A stretch of 8,061 nt of DNA from Inquilinus sp. (lineage in GTDB: Bacteria > Pseudomonadota > Alphaproteobacteria > DSM-16000 > Inquilinaceae), in assembly GCA_013003675.1 (NCBI GenBank), contig JABDIP010000191.1, positions 1 to 8,061 of the forward strand, read 5' to 3'. The notes beneath the pieces were generated by a model that was given only the letters and a program-made list of their open reading frames with translations, did no database searches and had not been told where the DNA came from. Each line of letters starts with the position of its first letter. Position 1 is the first letter of the stretch. Position numbers and translations under genes: made by a program. Below are positions 1 to 6,322 of this stretch, piece after piece.

Positions 1-41
1 TCCGCCAGACTTGGATTGCATCGCGATGAATCGCGATGGTC

Positions 42-49
42 CGGGAGGA
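42..49 (+). promoter_or_regulatory. Shine-Dalgarno site that fixes the start of the first response regulator
   Basis: A GGGAGGA core lies about 7 bases before the ATG at 57. The in-frame ATG at 36 has no such element before it, and the Shine-Dalgarno site would fall inside its reading frame, so 57 is the better start. Confidence 0.7.
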
Positions 50-56
50 ACCGCCG

Positions 57-446
57 ATGTCCACGCCTCTGCAACACATCCTCTGCGGCGAGGACGAGAA
101 CGACATCCGTGAAGTGCTCCGGCTGTCCCTGGAGGCGGTGGGCGGCTTCACCGTCGATGTCTGTTCGTCCGGACCGGAAGCGCTTCGCAGGGCGCCGGAA
201 CTCGATCCCGACCTGATCCTGCTCGACGTGATGATGCCCGGCATGGATGGCCCGACGACGTTCGGCGAACTGCGCAAGGTGCCGTCGCTGCGGCAAACGC
301 CGGTCATGTTCCTGACCGCCAAGGTGCAGCCCTCCGAGGTGTCCCAATACACCTCGCTCGGCGCGATCGGCGTTCTCAGCAAACCCTTCGATCCGATGAC
401 CTTGCCCGACCACATCCGCGACGCCTGGGGGGAGCACCATGGCTGA
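57..446 (+). CDS. Single-domain CheY-like response regulator (REC only)
   Basis: Encodes 129 residues forming one receiver domain and no output domain, so it would act by protein contact or as a phosphate shuttle in the cytoplasm. The expected receiver residues are visible: acidic pair E12/D13 in GEDEND, phospho-acceptor D57 in LILLDVMMPGMDG, T87 in FLTAK, and K109 in LSKPFDP. The start at 57 is chosen for the strong ribosome-binding site; an ATG at 36 would add seven residues. The gene overlaps the following Hpt gene by 8 bases, so the two are probably translationally coupled and may be phosphorelay partners. Its sequence is clearly different from the two other receiver proteins in the window, which resemble each other. 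The cognate kinase is not visible. The receiver assignment is secure; the partner is inferred. Confidence 0.95.
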   Translation: MSTPLQHILCGEDENDIREVLRLSLEAVGGFTVDVCSSGPEALRRAPELDPDLILLDVMMPGMDGPTTFGELRKVPSLRQTPVMFLTAKVQPSEVSQYTSLGAIGVLSKPFDPMTLPDHIRDAWGEHHG

Positions 447-789
447 CGCCGACCGCGACTACGAAGCCGTCTTCGCCGAGCTGAGGGACACCTTTCGGGA
501 CCGCCTGCCGGACATGGCGAGGGAGCTCAACACGGCGCTCGAACTCTGCGGCCGTCCGGCGGCCCAGCCGGTGGAGGTGTCGACGGCGCTTGAGCGCCTC
601 CAATGCACTGCGCACTCCCTCGCTGGCCAGGGCGGCACGTTTGGCTACCCCGAGATCAGCGTCGCAGCCGCCGATCTGGAGGACTATGTCGTCGACCTGA
701 TCAACAAGGGCAGCGCCCTGTCCGATGCCGCGCTGGCCGGCCTGCGGGAGGCGATCGGCTCGCTGCTACGGATCACGGCGAACTGCTGA
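439..789 (+). CDS. Histidine phosphotransfer (Hpt) domain protein
   Basis: Encodes 116 residues, about the size of one four-helix Hpt domain. The motif AHSLAGQGGTFGYPEI at about residues 58-73 matches the Hpt signature, with H59 as the predicted phospho-accepting histidine. The lysine often found in HxLKG is alanine here, which I recall as common among alphaproteobacterial Hpt proteins and so not a sign of decay. The start at 439 follows a GGGGGGAG stretch and lies inside the end of the preceding regulator gene. Its likely role is to carry phosphate between a hybrid kinase and a receiver, possibly D57 of its neighbour or one of the two other receivers in the window. The 3' end overlaps by 24 bases the end of the convergent glycosyltransferase gene. 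The domain call is strong; the partners are inferred. Confidence 0.85.
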   Translation: MADADRDYEAVFAELRDTFRDRLPDMARELNTALELCGRPAAQPVEVSTALERLQCTAHSLAGQGGTFGYPEISVAAADLEDYVVDLINKGSALSDAALAGLREAIGSLLRITANC

Positions 790-2214
790 GGCGCTGGGTC
801 GGAATCCTCGGCGGGGCATCGACCCCCACCCCTCCGCTCCGCGCAGATATCGCCAACAGCCGACCAGGCGCCAGACATTGTTGATCTGACGATAGCCGAA
901 ATTCTCGACGATCGCCGCGACCGTCAGCACGACCAGGTCGACGACCTTCGGAAAACGTTTCAGTTCCAGTTCCTCGAGCACGATGGCACCGATGCTGAGG
1001 AACACGCCATAGGAGAAACTGACAGCCATGAAGGCCAGGGCATAGGACGCATCCAGCGCGCCGATCGCCCAGAAGGCCGGAATGAGCAGCAGGCCAAGGC
1101 ATTCGAAAAACGGCGACAGCACGTCGGTCAGCAGGATCAGCCCGAAGCCGAGGATGCCGACCCGGCCGTAGCGCGGGTTGAACAGCATGTCCTTGTGCTT
1201 GGCGAAGGTCTCCAATGCCCCGCGTTGCCAACGGATCCGCTGCCGGCCGAGGACGATCAGGCTTTCCGGCGCCTCCGTCCAGCAGACCGGGTCGGGCACG
1301 TATTCGATGACGTAGGGTCGCCCCCGTTCGAGCATGTGCCGATGGATCTTGACGACGATCTCGAAATCCTCGCCGACCGTATTCTGGCTGAAGCCGCCGA
1401 CGGCCACGGCCACGTCCCGTTGAAAAATGCCGAAGGCGCCCGAAATCAGCGTCAGGATACGCATCCGGCTCTGGGCGACGCGGGCCATCAGGAAGGCGCG
1501 GAGGTATTCGACCGTCTGCAACAGGGCGAGCGGCTGTCGGGCAAGGCCGACATCGACGATCCGGCCGCCGCGCACCGTGCAGCCATTGGCGATGCGAATG
1601 GTGCCGCCGACCGCCACCGTGCGCTCCGGGTCCTCGATGAACGGAACGACCGCGCGGATCAGCGCGTCGGGATCGAGGATCGAGTCGGCGTCAACGGCGC
1701 AGAACAGGGGCAGGCGCGTCAGATTGATCCCGGCGTTCAGGGCATCGGCCTTGCCGCCGTTCGCCTTGTCGACGACCAGCAGATTGGGATGGTTTTCGGT
1801 GCCGAGGAGTTGACGGATCGGCCGGTGGACCACTTCCGGCTCGAAGTCGCGAACGACCGGCGTCAGCAGGAACTCGTCGATCAGGGCCTGCAGCGTGCCG
1901 TCCTTCGAGCCGTCATTGACGACGACGATGTCGAAGACCGGGTAGTTCAGCGACAGGAAGGAACGCACGCTTTCGACGATCGTGGCCTCCTCGTTATATG
2001 CCGGCACGATCAGCGTGATCGGCATGGCGATGTCGCCAAACTCGCTCCAGAGCGCGCCGCTGCGCTCGACCGGCGGGCGACCGCGAAGCTCCAGCCACGC
2101 CACCAGAATCTCGACGGTATAGACGGCGTTGTTGGCGAGCCCGGTCACGATGACGACCAGCGCGACGATCTGCGCCGTCGGTTCCAGGATTGCGAGAAGA
2201 CTGTCGGCCGACAT
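766..2214 (-). CDS. Processive family-2 membrane glycosyltransferase (YaiP/PgaC/BcsA-like)
   Basis: Encodes 482 residues. A hydrophobic N-terminal segment (about 13-40) is followed by a cytoplasmic GT-A domain (about 62-345). Visible motifs are PAYNEE (71-76), NDGS (100-103, D101), NGGKADALNAG (152-162), DAD (175-177), GED (281-283, probable catalytic base D283) and QRIRW (325-329), the D,D,D,Q/RxxRW signature of processive beta-glycan synthases. Several membrane segments follow between about 352 and 440. The C-terminal FGYRQINNVWR and WGSMPRRGF stretches look typical of one bacterial GT2 subgroup. There is no PilZ domain. It would polymerise a nucleotide-sugar into a glycan at the inner membrane; the sugar cannot be told from the sequence. 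It is the last gene of the operon, starting 3 bases after the HEAT gene stop, with a GAGAAG ribosome-site candidate inside that gene's end. Confidence 0.92.
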   Translation of the reverse strand: MSADSLLAILEPTAQIVALVVIVTGLANNAVYTVEILVAWLELRGRPPVERSGALWSEFGDIAMPITLIVPAYNEEATIVESVRSFLSLNYPVFDIVVVNDGSKDGTLQALIDEFLLTPVVRDFEPEVVHRPIRQLLGTENHPNLLVVDKANGGKADALNAGINLTRLPLFCAVDADSILDPDALIRAVVPFIEDPERTVAVGGTIRIANGCTVRGGRIVDVGLARQPLALLQTVEYLRAFLMARVAQSRMRILTLISGAFGIFQRDVAVAVGGFSQNTVGEDFEIVVKIHRHMLERGRPYVIEYVPDPVCWTEAPESLIVLGRQRIRWQRGALETFAKHKDMLFNPRYGRVGILGFGLILLTDVLSPFFECLGLLLIPAFWAIGALDASYALAFMAVSFSYGVFLSIGAIVLEELELKRFPKVVDLVVLTVAAIVENFGYRQINNVWRLVGCWRYLRGAEGWGSMPRRGFRPSASAVRRDP

Positions 2215-2217
2215 CGC

Positions 2218-3258
2218 TCAGCGCTTCTCGAACAGGGTGCGCTGGGCCACCAGGGCACCGGGCGTATTGTGCAAGGCCAACCGCTCGAGAGCGGCATGAC
2301 CGACCTCGCCAAACGAACTCAGCGATTCGGCAGCTTGATGGCGGACCCACCAGACCGGGTCCTCCACCAGCCTCTCCACCAGCGGAACGGCCTCGCCGAT
2401 GCCCACCGCCGCGGCGCATTTGGCGGCCTGGACCCGTACCGGCCATTCGCTGTCGACCAACCCGCCGATCACCGCATCGACAGCGTCGGGATGGCCGAGC
2501 CTTCCGAGCGCGGCCAGGGCCTCGGCCCGCATCTGCTTGTCCGGGTCCGACATCGCCGTATCGATCAGGAAAGGCAGGGCATCGAAGCGGCCGCTATGAC
2601 CAATGGCATCGATCAGGAAGGGGCGCAGATGCCTCCCGATCGGATCCGTCGCCAGCGCGATGATCTCGTCGGCATGCTGGACGGCGAAGCCGCGAAACAC
2701 ATGCCGAAGCCGTGGCGTCGACCGGATCGCCGCGTAGGAAAGGCTGTGCACGAGTTCCCACATCGAGCGCACCTCGCCGCGGTCCGCGAGCGCCGTGGCC
2801 GCGGCCAGTCGGACGTTGACGTCCCGGTCGCGCAGCCGGAGAAACAGATCGTCCGCCGCTGCTTCATCGCCATAGGCGCCGAGAAGGCGTGCCGCCCTCA
2901 CCCGCTGAAACGATTTGCCCTGTCGCAAGCGCCGTCTTGCGGCGTCGATGACGCCGGTTCTTTTGAGCAGCGCTGTGAAGCGCTCCAAATGGCCACCCTT
3001 GACCATTTCGAAGAGTTCCATTGCAACTTCGGCCAACAAGTCCCGATCTCGTCCGTTAAGCCTGGATTCGAAATCCGGTGTCGGCGAATCCGCATCGAGA
3101 GCCACAACGATGTATGTCGTCAATTCGTCCCGCCGCCGCGCGCGCCTGCCCTCGATCACCACATTGACCGCCCGCATGGCGACCAGCCCACCGGCGATCA
3201 GGATCGACAGGCCACTCAGCAGGAGACTGCCCCACCAGAGCGATTCAAGGAGGCCCAT
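2218..3258 (-). CDS. Membrane-anchored HEAT-repeat protein
   Basis: Encodes 346 residues. One transmembrane helix spans about residues 7-29, followed by a basic stretch (GRRARRR, 37-43), which by the positive-inside rule would put the rest of the protein in the cytoplasm. From about 115 to the end it is built of HEAT/PBS-lyase-type helical repeats, recognisable from recurring units such as VRAARLLGAYGD, VRLAAATALADRG, MRAEALAALGRLG and VRVQAAKCAAAVG. No catalytic motif is visible; such repeats normally make protein-binding scaffolds. It sits between the outer-membrane TPR protein gene (11-base gap) and the glycosyltransferase gene (3-base gap). The likely role is therefore an adaptor for the synthase, perhaps linking it to the co-encoded response regulator. 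Fold and anchor are visible; the adaptor role is inferred. Confidence 0.88.
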   Translation of the reverse strand: MGLLESLWWGSLLLSGLSILIAGGLVAMRAVNVVIEGRRARRRDELTTYIVVALDADSPTPDFESRLNGRDRDLLAEVAMELFEMVKGGHLERFTALLKRTGVIDAARRRLRQGKSFQRVRAARLLGAYGDEAAADDLFLRLRDRDVNVRLAAATALADRGEVRSMWELVHSLSYAAIRSTPRLRHVFRGFAVQHADEIIALATDPIGRHLRPFLIDAIGHSGRFDALPFLIDTAMSDPDKQMRAEALAALGRLGHPDAVDAVIGGLVDSEWPVRVQAAKCAAAVGIGEAVPLVERLVEDPVWWVRHQAAESLSSFGEVGHAALERLALHNTPGALVAQRTLFEKR

Positions 3259-3269
3259 CGCCGACCGGC

Positions 3270-4646
3270 CTAGAACCCGACGGACAGGCTTAGGCTCAGG
3301 GAGCGCCTTTCATAGCCCTCCCGCCGCTCGTCCAGCAGATCGACCCGCACGCCCAGCCGCTCGCCGAGCGAGACGACGGCGCCGGCGGTATACGAGCCGG
3401 TGCGGACCGTCTGATTGAGGATGGTCTCCGGACTGTCGGCATAGCCGGCGTAGAGGGTCGCCGCATCGGTGATCGCGGCATCGGCCCGCAGCGCCCAGCC
3501 CGATTGATAGTCGCCGACCTCGTTTATTGTGTTGATCGCCTGGCCGGTGATCCAGAGACGCCCGTCGAGCAGATAGTGCTGGACGCCCGGCTTCACCGTA
3601 TTGACCGTGCCGGTCGAATAGCGCGCGACGCTGCCGTCGACCAGCGCCAGCGTGTTCTCCAGCGCCGCGCCGGGGTCGCCCAGGCGCAGCGCGAGGCCGG
3701 CCCGGACCGCCGCCTGTTCGCGGAAATCCGCATTGGGCGTCCCGCCAACCGCCGCATAGACTCCGCCCCAGTCGAACCGACGGTCGACGCCGGCCTCGAT
3801 ATAGGTGTCGGTCAGCCCATAACGCTCGCTCAACTCGACCCGGACACGAACATTCGTCCGGTCGTCCAGTGACCGGTTGAGTTGGGCGAAGGCCTCGCGC
3901 CATGGCTGCCGGTCGCCCGGGCCGATGTCGCTGTAGGACAGCGTCGTATCGAGCCGCCAGCGCGGGGCCGCTTGCCGGCCCGCCAGGGCGTCCAGCCTGG
4001 CGCCCGGACCGTCGGCACGCGGGTCGATGATCAGGGCACGACGCCAGGCCTCCGCCGCCCGATCGAAATCGCCCGCCGCCTCGGCGACGTCGCCGCGGCC
4101 GACCCAGCCGTCGAACGAGTTCGGAGCGATCGCCAGGGCTTCGTCGAACGCCAGCGCCGCGCCGCCGAGATCGCCGTCATAGAAGGCCAGCCTTCCCTTC
4201 AGGACCAGCGCTTCGGCATTCCCCGGTGCCGAGGCCAGCACCTGGTCGACGATCGATTCCGCCTCGTCGAATGCCCCCCGATACGAGATCACGCGCGCCA
4301 ACGCCAAGTGGATATCGGCATATTCCGGGGCTTGGCGGACGCCCTGGGACAGGGCGACCTCTGCCTCCGCCAGCCGGTCGGCCTCGATGTAGGACAGACC
4401 GAGAAAGAAAAGTGTTTCCGCATCGCCGGGACGCGACATCAGGGCCGCCTCGAATCGGTCGATCGCGACGGCCGGCGTGCCAGCCGCCCGGGCTTCCATG
4501 CCCTGTCGGAAATCGGCCGCAAAGGCATCTTCTTGCGCCGTCGCGGACGCCGCCGCGATCGACGCGAGGTGGGCCGCCAGCATGGCTGCCGCGAAGCCCG
4601 ACCGGCGGCGACGGAAAAGGCCGACCACCGTTGTCCAGCCCGGCAT
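3270..4646 (-). CDS. Secreted TPR protein with YaiO-type outer-membrane beta-barrel
   Basis: Encodes 458 residues. The N-terminus looks like a signal peptide: an RRRR-containing n-region (12-15), a hydrophobic core, and a likely cleavage in ATA|QE after residue 37. About five tetratricopeptide repeats follow (about 44-215), with units such as AEAEVALSQGVRQAPEYADI and AALAFDEALAIAPNSFDGW. From about 228 the sequence switches to alternating beta-strand patterns (WRLDTTLSYSD, VRVRVELSERYG, TYIEAGVDRRFDWGGVYAAV) and ends in SLSLSVGF, with the terminal Phe typical of outer-membrane barrels. This arrangement matches the YaiO family and recalls the TPR-plus-barrel layout of PgaA and BcsC, although its barrel is smaller. 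It probably guides or anchors the glycan made by the operon's glycosyltransferase. An AGGA ribosome-site candidate overlaps the stop of the upstream regulator gene. Confidence 0.88.
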   Translation of the reverse strand: MPGWTTVVGLFRRRRSGFAAAMLAAHLASIAAASATAQEDAFAADFRQGMEARAAGTPAVAIDRFEAALMSRPGDAETLFFLGLSYIEADRLAEAEVALSQGVRQAPEYADIHLALARVISYRGAFDEAESIVDQVLASAPGNAEALVLKGRLAFYDGDLGGAALAFDEALAIAPNSFDGWVGRGDVAEAAGDFDRAAEAWRRALIIDPRADGPGARLDALAGRQAAPRWRLDTTLSYSDIGPGDRQPWREAFAQLNRSLDDRTNVRVRVELSERYGLTDTYIEAGVDRRFDWGGVYAAVGGTPNADFREQAAVRAGLALRLGDPGAALENTLALVDGSVARYSTGTVNTVKPGVQHYLLDGRLWITGQAINTINEVGDYQSGWALRADAAITDAATLYAGYADSPETILNQTVRTGSYTAGAVVSLGERLGVRVDLLDERREGYERRSLSLSLSVGF

Positions 4647-4657
4647 AGGTGGCGATC

Positions 4658-5029
4658 CTAGTTCAGGATACGTCCGATGCGCGTCAACAGCTCATCGGGC
4701 ATGAAAGGTTTGACGAGGTAGTCCCGGGCGCCGAGCGACAGGCCCGCCACCACGTCCTGTTCCTTCCGCCGCGCCGTCAGCATCACGACGGGAATCTTCT
4801 TGGTCGACTGGTGCTGACCCAGCTTCCGCAAGACTTCGAAGCCATCGATTTCCGGCATCATCGCATCGAGCACGATGAGATCGAACCGTCCCTTGTTGGC
4901 GGAAACCGAGCGCAACGCGTCAGCGCCATCATGCGCGATCACGGTGTCATAGCCATTGCTGGAGAGCTTGTGCTGCAACAGCTTCACCAGAAGCGGATCG
5001 TCGTCGACGATCAGGATTCTCTTGCCCAT
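4658..5029 (-). CDS. Single-domain CheY-like response regulator, first gene of the glycan operon
   Basis: Encodes 123 residues, one complete receiver domain and nothing else. The key residues are present: D10/D11 in VDDDP, phospho-acceptor D55 in LIVLDAMMPEIDG, T85 in MLTARR, and K107 in LVKPF. With no DNA-binding or enzymatic output, it should act by binding a partner protein. Its stop lies 11 bases before the TPR/barrel gene, so it is probably the first gene of the four-gene operon ending at 766. That suggests it controls the glycan machinery after translation. It closely resembles the receiver encoded at 6323-6814: both have DGFEVLR, IPV-MLTARR and DVVAGLS-GARDYL-KP blocks. A GAAGG element lies about 10 bases before the ATG. 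The receiver call is secure; its target is inferred. Confidence 0.95.
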   Translation of the reverse strand: MGKRILIVDDDPLLVKLLQHKLSSNGYDTVIAHDGADALRSVSANKGRFDLIVLDAMMPEIDGFEVLRKLGQHQSTKKIPVVMLTARRKEQDVVAGLSLGARDYLVKPFMPDELLTRIGRILN

Positions 5030-5255
5030 ATCCGCACTACCTTCGCTAAGCGGCCGAGGCGCTCATATCAGTCTCGGCCCGAGCACGCGTGACCATCAGG
5101 GTCAGCGCTGATCTGGACGTTCCGATCGCCGGCCCGGTGCTGGAACGCGTTGCCAAATGCGACACCACACCCGAAGAAGGGTTTCTCAAAAGATGACAGC
5201 CTGCTTTTGGTGCTGCCGTGTCGTTCGTAGACGGAGTATTTGTTGATGGAATGAA

Positions 5256-5272
5256 GCATGAATTAATTATGC
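5256..5272. repeat. Near-perfect palindrome, possible operator
   Basis: GCAT, one extra G, AATTAATT, then ATGC: the arms are complementary over 8 base pairs if the single G at 5260 is left out. It lies in the AT-rich part of the divergent intergenic region, where a regulator or nucleoid protein could bind. AT-rich DNA gives short palindromes by chance, so function is only a possibility. Confidence 0.3.
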
Positions 5273-5323
5273 AACTATTAAGAGAAAAAGAATAAGAAAC
5301 CTACAGCCAATCTGTACTTGCTC

Positions 5324-5343
5324 ACCCTAATTCTTGGGTTTTT
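5324..5343 (+). terminator. Weak candidate intrinsic terminator
   Basis: ACCC (5324-5327) pairs with GGGT (5336-5339), and AA (5329-5330) with TT (5334-5335), around a TTC loop with one bulged T. A run of T follows (5339-5343). Form and orientation suit a rightward terminator, but the stem is short and no established rightward gene lies just upstream, so it would have to end a small RNA or act in the dehydrogenase leader. Confidence 0.2.
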
Positions 5344-5430
5344 CTTCCGCGCCACAAGGACTTGATAGACAGCGAACTAATCGGTTTCAACGCGGTACCC
5401 TGCCCCGCCTGATCGTTTCCGCCCGTCGCC

Positions 5431-5460
5431 TTGACCGGCGGCCGGAACCCGGCCCATACC
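5431..5460 (+). promoter_or_regulatory. Candidate promoter for the gluconate dehydrogenase-like gene
   Basis: TTGACC (5431-5436) matches the -35 consensus at five of six positions. CATACC (5455-5460) matches the -10 at three of six, with an 18-base spacer. A transcript from here would start near 5467, about 30 bases before the preferred GTG start. The -10 is poor, so this is tentative. Confidence 0.3.
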
Positions 5461-5484
5461 GGACCCATCGCAAAGGGGCGCAAT

Positions 5485-5490
5485 GAGGAG
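5485..5490 (+). promoter_or_regulatory. Shine-Dalgarno site favouring a GTG start for the dehydrogenase
   Basis: GAGGAG lies 7 bases before the GTG at 5498. The in-frame ATG at 5483 has only AAGGGG 4 bases before it, a weaker and tighter arrangement. Confidence 0.5.
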
Positions 5491-5497
5491 CCACAAG

Positions 5498-6265
5498 GTG
5501 GGAATTGCAGAATTCAGCCTGAGCGGGAGACGCGCCTTGATCACCGGGTCGAGCCGCGGCATCGGCCTGACGCTTGCCCGGGGACTCGCCGACGCAGGCG
5601 CCAAGGTGCTGCTGAACGCGCGACATCCCGGGCCCTTGGATGAGGCGCGCGAGGTGCTGGCCGTCGACGGGTTCGATGTTCAGGCCCGCTGCTTCGACGT
5701 CACCGACCGGGACGCGGTAACCGAGGCGATCGACGGCATCGAGCGCGACATCGGGCCGATCGACGTCCTGGTCAACAACGCCGGTGTGCAACATCGCGCC
5801 CCGCTCGAGAACTTCCCTGAGGCGGAATGGCGGCGATTGTTCGCGGTCAATGTCGATGGGGTGTTCTTCGTCTCGCAATGCGTCGCCCGGCACATGATCG
5901 GCCGCCGGCGCGGCAAGATCCTCAATATCTGTTCGGTTCAGAGCGAGCTCGGCCGGCCGTCCATCGCCCCCTATGCGGCCACCAAGGGCGCGCTGAAGAT
6001 GCTGACAAAGGGCATGTGCCTCGACTGGGGCCGGCACAACATCCAGGTGAACGGGCTCGGGCCCGGCTATTTCGAGACCGAATTGAACAAGGCGCTGGTC
6101 CAGGATCCGGCCTTCGACGCATGGCTGCGGCAGCGGACGCCGGCGGGCCGATGGGGCCAGACCGACGAACTGATCGGCGCCGCCGTGTTCCTGGTCTCGC
6201 CCGCATCCGACTTCGTCAACGGACACATTCTTTATGTCGACGGCGGCATCACCGCAGGTCTGTAG
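5498..6265 (+). CDS. idnO: Short-chain dehydrogenase, gluconate 5-dehydrogenase-like
   Basis: Encodes 255 residues from the GTG at 5498, or 260 from an ATG at 5483. The GTG start has the better ribosome site and gives about the length usual for gluconate 5-dehydrogenase. This is a classical SDR: cofactor motif TGSSRGIG (16-23), NNAG (93-96), and the catalytic S146, Y159 and K163 in CSVQ and YAATK. The blocks NNAGVQHRAPLENFP, KGMCLDWGRHNIQVNGLGPGYF, RTPAGRWGQTDELIGAAVFL and VNGHILYVDGGITAGL strongly resemble gluconate 5-dehydrogenases. These interconvert D-gluconate and 5-keto-D-gluconate with NAD(P)H in the cytoplasm. No other gluconate or idonate gene is visible, so it appears to be a single-gene unit. 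The family call is secure and the substrate likely; a related sugar-acid dehydrogenase is possible. Confidence 0.85.
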   Translation: MGIAEFSLSGRRALITGSSRGIGLTLARGLADAGAKVLLNARHPGPLDEAREVLAVDGFDVQARCFDVTDRDAVTEAIDGIERDIGPIDVLVNNAGVQHRAPLENFPEAEWRRLFAVNVDGVFFVSQCVARHMIGRRRGKILNICSVQSELGRPSIAPYAATKGALKMLTKGMCLDWGRHNIQVNGLGPGYFETELNKALVQDPAFDAWLRQRTPAGRWGQTDELIGAAVFLVSPASDFVNGHILYVDGGITAGL

Positions 6266-6322
6266 TCGGCCGAAACGCTCGGCAGCCACGGGTCGTGCCG
6301 GTCCCGCCGGCCCCGCCTCTCC

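Larger units (their letters stand above)
5030..5482. other. Divergent intergenic region with an AT-rich island
   Basis: About 450 bases separate the glycan operon (leftward) from the dehydrogenase (rightward). The left half has ordinary base composition and holds a 35-codon open frame on the + strand (5089-5196) that I cannot assign. The stretch from about 5250 to 5345 is much richer in A+T than its surroundings. It contains a near-perfect palindrome (5256-5272), a purine-rich run (about 5281-5299) and a terminator-like hairpin (5324-5343). Promoters for both flanking transcripts are expected here, but for the leftward operon I find no confident -35/-10 pair. Confidence 0.6.

Noticed and set aside
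1195..3273. Very long rightward open frame (about 690 codons)
   Set aside because: It lies antisense to the glycosyltransferase and HEAT genes, both of which show clear family motifs and tight operon spacing. Its Asp/Arg/Gln-rich translation has no recognisable domain and is typical of the antisense frame in high-G+C DNA.
3270..4646. Naming the TPR/barrel protein PgaA or BcsC
   Set aside because: At 458 residues with a barrel of about 230 residues it is much shorter than those proteins. The operon also lacks PgaB/PgaD or BcsB/BcsZ partners. The YaiO-type description fits better.
3882..4661. Rightward open frames over the TPR/barrel gene and on to 5092
   Set aside because: They are antisense to genes with a signal peptide, TPR repeats and receiver motifs. 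They are composition artefacts.
5068..5259. Leftward 63-codon frame upstream of the glycan operon
   Set aside because: Its ATG lies inside the AT-rich palindrome with no ribosome site. Its composition is unlike neighbouring genes and I recognise no domain.
5387..6289. Leftward 300-codon open frame
   Set aside because: It is antisense to the dehydrogenase, whose cofactor and catalytic motifs are all intact. The antisense translation shows no domain.
6297..6311. GCCGG-TCCCG-CCGGC hairpin in the gap between convergent genes, considered as a terminator
   Set aside because: It has a five-base-pair stem but no T run on either strand, and such stems are frequent by chance in high-G+C DNA.
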